Source of the DNA: Micavibrio aeruginosavorus
GTDB lineage: Bacteria > Pseudomonadota > Alphaproteobacteria > UBA9219
DNA length: 7,542 bases
Assembly: GCA_020720905.1 (NCBI GenBank)
Contig: DYNT01000064.1
Span: 1-7,542 of the forward strand
Direction: 5' to 3'
Part shown: one piece after another, positions 4,801 to 7,542 of the stretch
How the letters are laid out: the number at the start of each line of letters is the position of its first letter
Numbering within the stretch: position 1 is the first letter of the stretch
Made by a program: the position numbers and the translations under genes
Notes under the pieces: generated by a model
Told to the model about the DNA's origin: nothing
The model's database searches: none
The model's input: only the letters and a program-made list of their open reading frames with translations

Positions 4801-5148
4801 ATGATCAAAAAACTGAAATGCAAAATCCATCGCGCGCGTTTGACCAAGGTGGATATCGAGTATGAAGGCAGTTGCTCAATCGATCGCGCCTTGATGGATG
4901 CGGCGGGGCTGGAGCCGTTTGAGGCGATCAACGTCTGGAACGCCAGCACGGGCACACGGCTTGAGACGTATGTGATTGAAGCGCCCGCAGGCAGCGGCGA
5001 AATTGGCCTGAACGGCGCGGCAGCACGCGGCGCGGCTGTGGGCGATGTTGTTATTCTGGCCGCTTGGCGTTGGCAGGACGAGGGCGCGACCCTTGCGCCC
5101 GCCATCGTTTTTGTGGACGATCATAATCGCATCCGGCAGGGATCCTGA
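4801..5148 (+). CDS. panD: Aspartate 1-decarboxylase proenzyme
   Basis: PanD decarboxylates L-aspartate to beta-alanine, the precursor joined to pantoate on the way to coenzyme A. It is made as a pi-protein that self-cleaves at Gly-Ser to create the pyruvoyl cofactor. The 115-residue product has the cleavage site in YEGSC (G23-S24) and residues matching the family's active site: K8, H10, Y21, R53 (WNASTGTR), Y57 and N71 (LNGAAA). The E. coli protein is 126 residues, so this one is slightly short at the C-terminus. The start is uncertain: ATG 4801 gives the usual MIKK beginning, but GGAG (4772-4775) is better placed for a GTG at 4786, which would add MKVDG. The stop lies two bases before the uppS GTG, so the two are probably co-translated. 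panD is not a usual member of the frr-uppS cluster. No other pantothenate gene is in the window. Confidence 0.93.
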   Translation: MIKKLKCKIHRARLTKVDIEYEGSCSIDRALMDAAGLEPFEAINVWNASTGTRLETYVIEAPAGSGEIGLNGAAARGAAVGDVVILAAWRWQDEGATLAPAIVFVDDHNRIRQGS

Positions 5149-5150
5149 TC

Positions 5151-5864
5151 GTGCAGGCCAAGGCGAAAAGCGATCGTCCTTTGCATGTGGCTATCATTAT
5201 GGATGGCAACGGGCGCTGGGCTGCTGCTCGTGGCCTGCCGCGCACGATGGGGCATAAGGCGGGGATTGATGCTTTGCGCCGCACGTTGGAGGCCGCGCAA
5301 GGCATGGCCATCAGCCATCTGACGCTTTATAGTTTTTCAGCCGAGAATTGGCAGCGTCCTGCTGGCGAAGTGCATGAGCTGATGGGGCTGTTGCGCTTTT
5401 ACTTGAAGACCGAGTTAAAATCCTTATGTGAGAATAATGTGCGTTTGCGCGTGATTGGTGATCGCGGTTATTTGGCGGATGACATTGCCACGATGATCGT
5501 GCAGGCCGAAAACAAGACGGCGAACAACACGGGCATAACGCTTGTGCTGGCGCTTAGCTATGGCGGGCGGCAGGAAATTGCGGCGGCGGTTAGGGCTTTG
5601 GCGCGAAAGGTTGAAGCGGGGATGCTGACGGCGGAAGCCGTGGATGAAAAGCAAATCGCCGCACAGTTGTACACGCACGGTATGCCTGATCCTGACGTAG
5701 TGATCCGCACCAGCGGTGAAAAGCGCACGTCCAACTTTTTGTTGTGGCAGTCCGCTTATGCCGAATATGTGTTTCAAGATGTTTTATGGCCTGATTATGG
5801 GCAAGCGCATTTGGCTGCCGCTCTGGAAGATTTCACCAAGCGGGAGCGGCGGTTTGGGAAGTAA
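5151..5864 (+). CDS. uppS: Isoprenyl transferase, probably undecaprenyl diphosphate synthase
   Basis: UppS adds isopentenyl units in cis to farnesyl diphosphate, giving the C55 carrier for peptidoglycan and O-antigen precursors; it acts at the inner face of the membrane. The 237-residue product shows the whole cis-prenyltransferase set: MDGNGRWA (17-24) with catalytic D18, N20 and R22; H35 in GHKAG; FSAENWQRP (62-70); and RTSGEKRTSNFLLWQSAYAEYVF (186-208) with R186, R192, S194 and E205. Chain length cannot be read from sequence with certainty, so decaprenyl synthesis remains possible. The start is GTG at 5151, set by AGGGA (5138-5142) eight bases upstream and by the family N-terminus HVAIIMDGNGRW shortly after. 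It follows panD by two bases. The cdsA gene usually found next is missing here; the following gene is an rRNA methyltransferase after a 215-base repeat-rich gap. Confidence 0.96.
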   Translation: MQAKAKSDRPLHVAIIMDGNGRWAAARGLPRTMGHKAGIDALRRTLEAAQGMAISHLTLYSFSAENWQRPAGEVHELMGLLRFYLKTELKSLCENNVRLRVIGDRGYLADDIATMIVQAENKTANNTGITLVLALSYGGRQEIAAAVRALARKVEAGMLTAEAVDEKQIAAQLYTHGMPDPDVVIRTSGEKRTSNFLLWQSAYAEYVFQDVLWPDYGQAHLAAALEDFTKRERRFGK

Positions 5865-5905
5865 GGGGCAGGGGTTAGAGGTTAGGGACTAGGGACTGGG
5901 GAAGA
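5864..5905 (+). repeat. G-rich heptads after uppS
   Basis: Six consecutive 7-mers: AGGGGCA, GGGGTTA, GAGGTTA, GGGACTA, GGGACTG, GGGAAGA. The first begins on the last A of the uppS stop. The last units match the array after tsf (GGGACTGGGGAAGA in both). Five G-tracts of three or more are present, but one loop is 10 bases, so quadruplex potential is weaker than after tsf. Confidence 0.75.
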
Positions 5906-5921
5906 TTGCGGCGCAATGATT

Positions 5922-5990
5922 CCTCTTTCGTTATCCCGCATCTACGCCTTGCGCGAAGCGCTAGGCGTAGATGCGGGATAACGAAAGAGG
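5922..5990. repeat. Long near-perfect hairpin element between uppS and the methyltransferase
   Basis: Arms 5922-5949 and 5963-5990 are perfect reverse complements over 28 bases. After one T-T mismatch the stem continues as GCGC/GCGC closed by a GAA loop (5951-5961). Just outside, ATT/AAT (5919-5921, 5992-5994) also match across one extra base. It shares TTTCGTYATCCCGCA with the element after frr. No T-run follows on either side, so it looks like a repeat rather than a simple terminator, though the RNA hairpin would be very stable. Confidence 0.95.
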
Positions 5991-6017
5991 GAATGGCCGT
6001 CCATGGTAAAAACCAAT

Positions 6018-6046
6018 GTGTCAGGTCATAAGGCGGTTGGTATTAG
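6018..6046 (+). promoter_or_regulatory. Candidate promoter for the rRNA methyltransferase
   Basis: GTGTCA (6018-6023), 17 bases, then TATTAG (6041-6046) with TG at 6038-6039 as in extended -10 promoters. It lies downstream of the long hairpin and 34 bases before the ATG, where a promoter would be needed if that hairpin limits read-through. Motif match only. Confidence 0.35.
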
Positions 6047-6079
6047 AAAAATAAAGCAGGAAACAAAGAAAGATAAAGC

Positions 6080-7477
6080 ATGACACCCGCCGCTCGCCTT
6101 GCCGCCGTTTGTGAGATTTTGATTTTGATTGATGAAACGCCTCGCCCTGCCGACTCGCTCGTCAGCGGCTATTTTCGTGCGCGGCGGTATATTGGATCAA
6201 GCGATCGCGGCGAGATTTCGAAGCTGACCTATGCCCTTGTGCGCCATCAAGCGCGGCTGAATTGGTGGCTGGACTATCTGGGGCATCCGCAAACAGCGCG
6301 GGCGCGGTTTTTGGTTTATCTGAAGCTGCATGAGAAAAAAACAGCCAGCGAGATTGACCGCCTGTGCGATGGGTCGAAGTATGCGCCTTCAACGCTTTTG
6401 CAGAATGAAAAGAAACTGATTGCTGATTTAAAGGGGCACACGCTGTTGCATCCGTCTATGCCGCAGGCCGTCTTGGGCGAGTGTCCTGCTTGGGCGGAAG
6501 GGGGCCTTGCGGAGCGCTTTGGCAAAACGCTGATGAGCGAGCTGGAGGTTTTGCTGCGTCCTGCGCCTTTGGATTTGCGCGTCAATCCGCTGAAGACGAC
6601 GCGTGAGAAAGCCATCGCGCATTTGCGCCATCTTGATTTAGATGTGGAGGCGACGCCTTATTCGCCCGTAGGCCTTCGCGTGCATAACCGCCCTGCGCTG
6701 GGGCAGATTGCGATGCTGAAAGATGGCTCGCTTGAGATTCAAGACGAAGGCTCGCAGCTTGTCGCGCTTTTGGTGGATGCCAAGGCGGGTGAGCGCATTG
6801 TTGATTTTTGCGCAGGCGCGGGCGGTAAGACTCTTGCGATTTCGGTAGGGATGCACAACAAGGGGCGGATCATCGCATGCGATGTGCTGGCCAATAGGCT
6901 GAAGCGTAGCGGTGAGCGATTCCGCCGCGCAGGCCTGCATAATATCGAGACGCATCCCTTGAGTAGTGAGCGCGATCCGTGGGTCAAGCGGCACAAGGGC
7001 GCGTTTGATCGCGTGCTGGTCGATGCGCCATGTAGCGGGTGCGGGACGTGGCGGCGTAACCCCGATGCGCGGTGGAAATCGCTTGGCCCTGGGCTGGAGG
7101 CTTTAATTCCGTTGCAGGCCAGCATTTTGGAAAGCGCCGCAAGGCTTGTGAAAGGCGGCGGGCGGCTGGTTTATGCGACGTGTTCGCTGTTGCCAGAGGA
7201 AAACGAAAAGCAGATTGAAAAGTTTTTGGATAATCATCCGGACTTTACGCTTGTGCCTGTGCGGGAGTGCGGCGCGGCCTTGCCCAATCTGCCTGACACG
7301 GGCGCTTATCTATCGTTGACGCCTGCCCAACACAAAACGGATGGCTTCTTTGCCGCCGTGATGCAGCGGAAGGTTGAGGACAAGAAGGACGAGGAGAAGG
7401 AAGAAGGAGAAAAGACAAAAGCAAAACGTCATTCCAGAAAACTTTCTCTTCGCGACGAAGACGCGAAAGAAAGTTGA
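6080..7477 (+). CDS. RsmB/NOP2-family RNA (cytosine-C5) methyltransferase, probable 16S rRNA
   Basis: SAM-dependent m5C methyltransferase, most likely acting on rRNA in the manner of RsmB. Of 465 residues, 1-150 are a helical N-terminal region like the NusB-like part of RsmB, though poorly conserved. The catalytic Rossmann domain spans about 160-430: LDLRVNP (164-170), SAM-binding DFCAGAGGKT (242-251), acidic ACD (D268), VDAPCSGCGTWRRNPDARWK (314-333) with C318, and YATCSLLPEENE (365-376) with the nucleophile C368. Both cysteines of the two-cysteine mechanism are present. The core ends at DGFFAAVMQRK; residues 431-465 are a charged tail (EDKKDEEKEEGEK...) whose last 14-15 residues lie within a palindromic element. 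The ATG at 6080 has only a weak ribosome site (AGGAAA at 6058-6063 is 16 bases away; GAAAGA is closer). I leave the symbol blank because RsmB, RsmF and related paralogues cannot be separated with certainty by eye. Confidence 0.9.
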   Translation: MTPAARLAAVCEILILIDETPRPADSLVSGYFRARRYIGSSDRGEISKLTYALVRHQARLNWWLDYLGHPQTARARFLVYLKLHEKKTASEIDRLCDGSKYAPSTLLQNEKKLIADLKGHTLLHPSMPQAVLGECPAWAEGGLAERFGKTLMSELEVLLRPAPLDLRVNPLKTTREKAIAHLRHLDLDVEATPYSPVGLRVHNRPALGQIAMLKDGSLEIQDEGSQLVALLVDAKAGERIVDFCAGAGGKTLAISVGMHNKGRIIACDVLANRLKRSGERFRRAGLHNIETHPLSSERDPWVKRHKGAFDRVLVDAPCSGCGTWRRNPDARWKSLGPGLEALIPLQASILESAARLVKGGGRLVYATCSLLPEENEKQIEKFLDNHPDFTLVPVRECGAALPNLPDTGAYLSLTPAQHKTDGFFAAVMQRKVEDKKDEEKEEGEKTKAKRHSRKLSLRDEDAKES

Positions 7478-7486
7478 TCTGGAACG
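7427..7486. repeat. Palindromic element overlapping the methyltransferase 3' end
   Basis: TTCGCG (7449-7454) pairs with CGCGAA (7462-7467). With C7448 bulged, AACTTTCT (7440-7447) pairs with AGAAAGTT (7468-7475). CCAGA (7434-7438) pairs with TCTGG (7478-7482), and TT with AA outside it. The element begins CGTCATTCCAG and ends CTGGAACG, the same style as the other CGTCAT elements here. The stop codon (7475-7477) lies within its right arm. Confidence 0.75.
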
Positions 7487-7542
7487 TTATTATACTACGT
7501 CAACTTGAAAACCCGAAAACTTTTTGGCCGCGTTTGCTTGTT
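7478..7542. other. Uninterpreted right end
   Basis: The last 65 bases after the methyltransferase stop hold the outer part of the palindrome and then AT-richer sequence. A TATACT at 7491-7496 resembles a -10 box but has no matching -35 at the right distance. No start codon with a convincing ribosome site or recognisable protein is visible before the window ends. Confidence 0.5.

Noticed and set aside
7491..7496. TATACT as a promoter for a downstream gene
   Set aside because: The only -35-like motif (TTGATC at 7474) is 11 bases away, and no downstream gene is visible before the window ends.
1..7542. A novel defence, mobile or biosynthetic system
   Set aside because: All complete genes are recognisable core housekeeping genes; no transposase, integrase, nuclease, toxin or unknown multi-gene set is present. 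The unexplained content is confined to non-coding repeats.

Overview
The window looks like an alphaproteobacterial housekeeping locus. The order dnaE(3' end)-rpsB-tsf-pyrH-frr-uppS on one strand, the protein sequences (306-residue EF-Ts, alphaproteobacterial-style S2 and UMP kinase) and the moderate GC all fit that class. I cannot name genus or species. The palindromic repeats between the genes (GTCATCGCGAG..., CGTCATCCCGC..., GGATGCCAGC...) resemble those I associate with Rickettsiales, Rhodospirillales and related uncultured lineages, but that is an impression from memory, not a search.

Layout: bases 1 to about 140 are a foreign-looking, very GC-rich stretch whose coding signal lies on the minus strand. 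At roughly 125-155 it switches to the 3' end of dnaE, which has no room for its own N-terminus. A 451-base gap follows, holding repeats, candidate promoters and the rpsB leader. Then come rpsB, tsf, pyrH (UMP kinase), frr (ribosome recycling factor), panD (aspartate decarboxylase), uppS (undecaprenyl diphosphate synthase) and an rRNA (cytosine-C5) methyltransferase of the RsmB/NOP2 family. The last 65 bases carry no recognisable gene.

Function: S2, EF-Ts, RRF and the rRNA methyltransferase serve translation, PyrH supplies UDP, PanD makes beta-alanine for coenzyme A, and UppS makes the lipid carrier for the cell wall. The genes themselves are ordinary. panD is an unusual passenger between frr and uppS, and cdsA, the usual gene after uppS, is absent from the next position.

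The interesting part is between the genes. Nearly every gap holds a different palindrome, often starting in or just after the upstream stop codon. Several gaps also hold tandem repeats with a strict 7-base period (G-rich consensus near GGGRYTR), including a potential G-quadruplex after tsf and a 47-bp perfect direct repeat before pyrH. One palindrome appears to have become the C-terminal tail of the methyltransferase. I found no CRISPR array, transposase, phage gene, tRNA or new multi-gene system.
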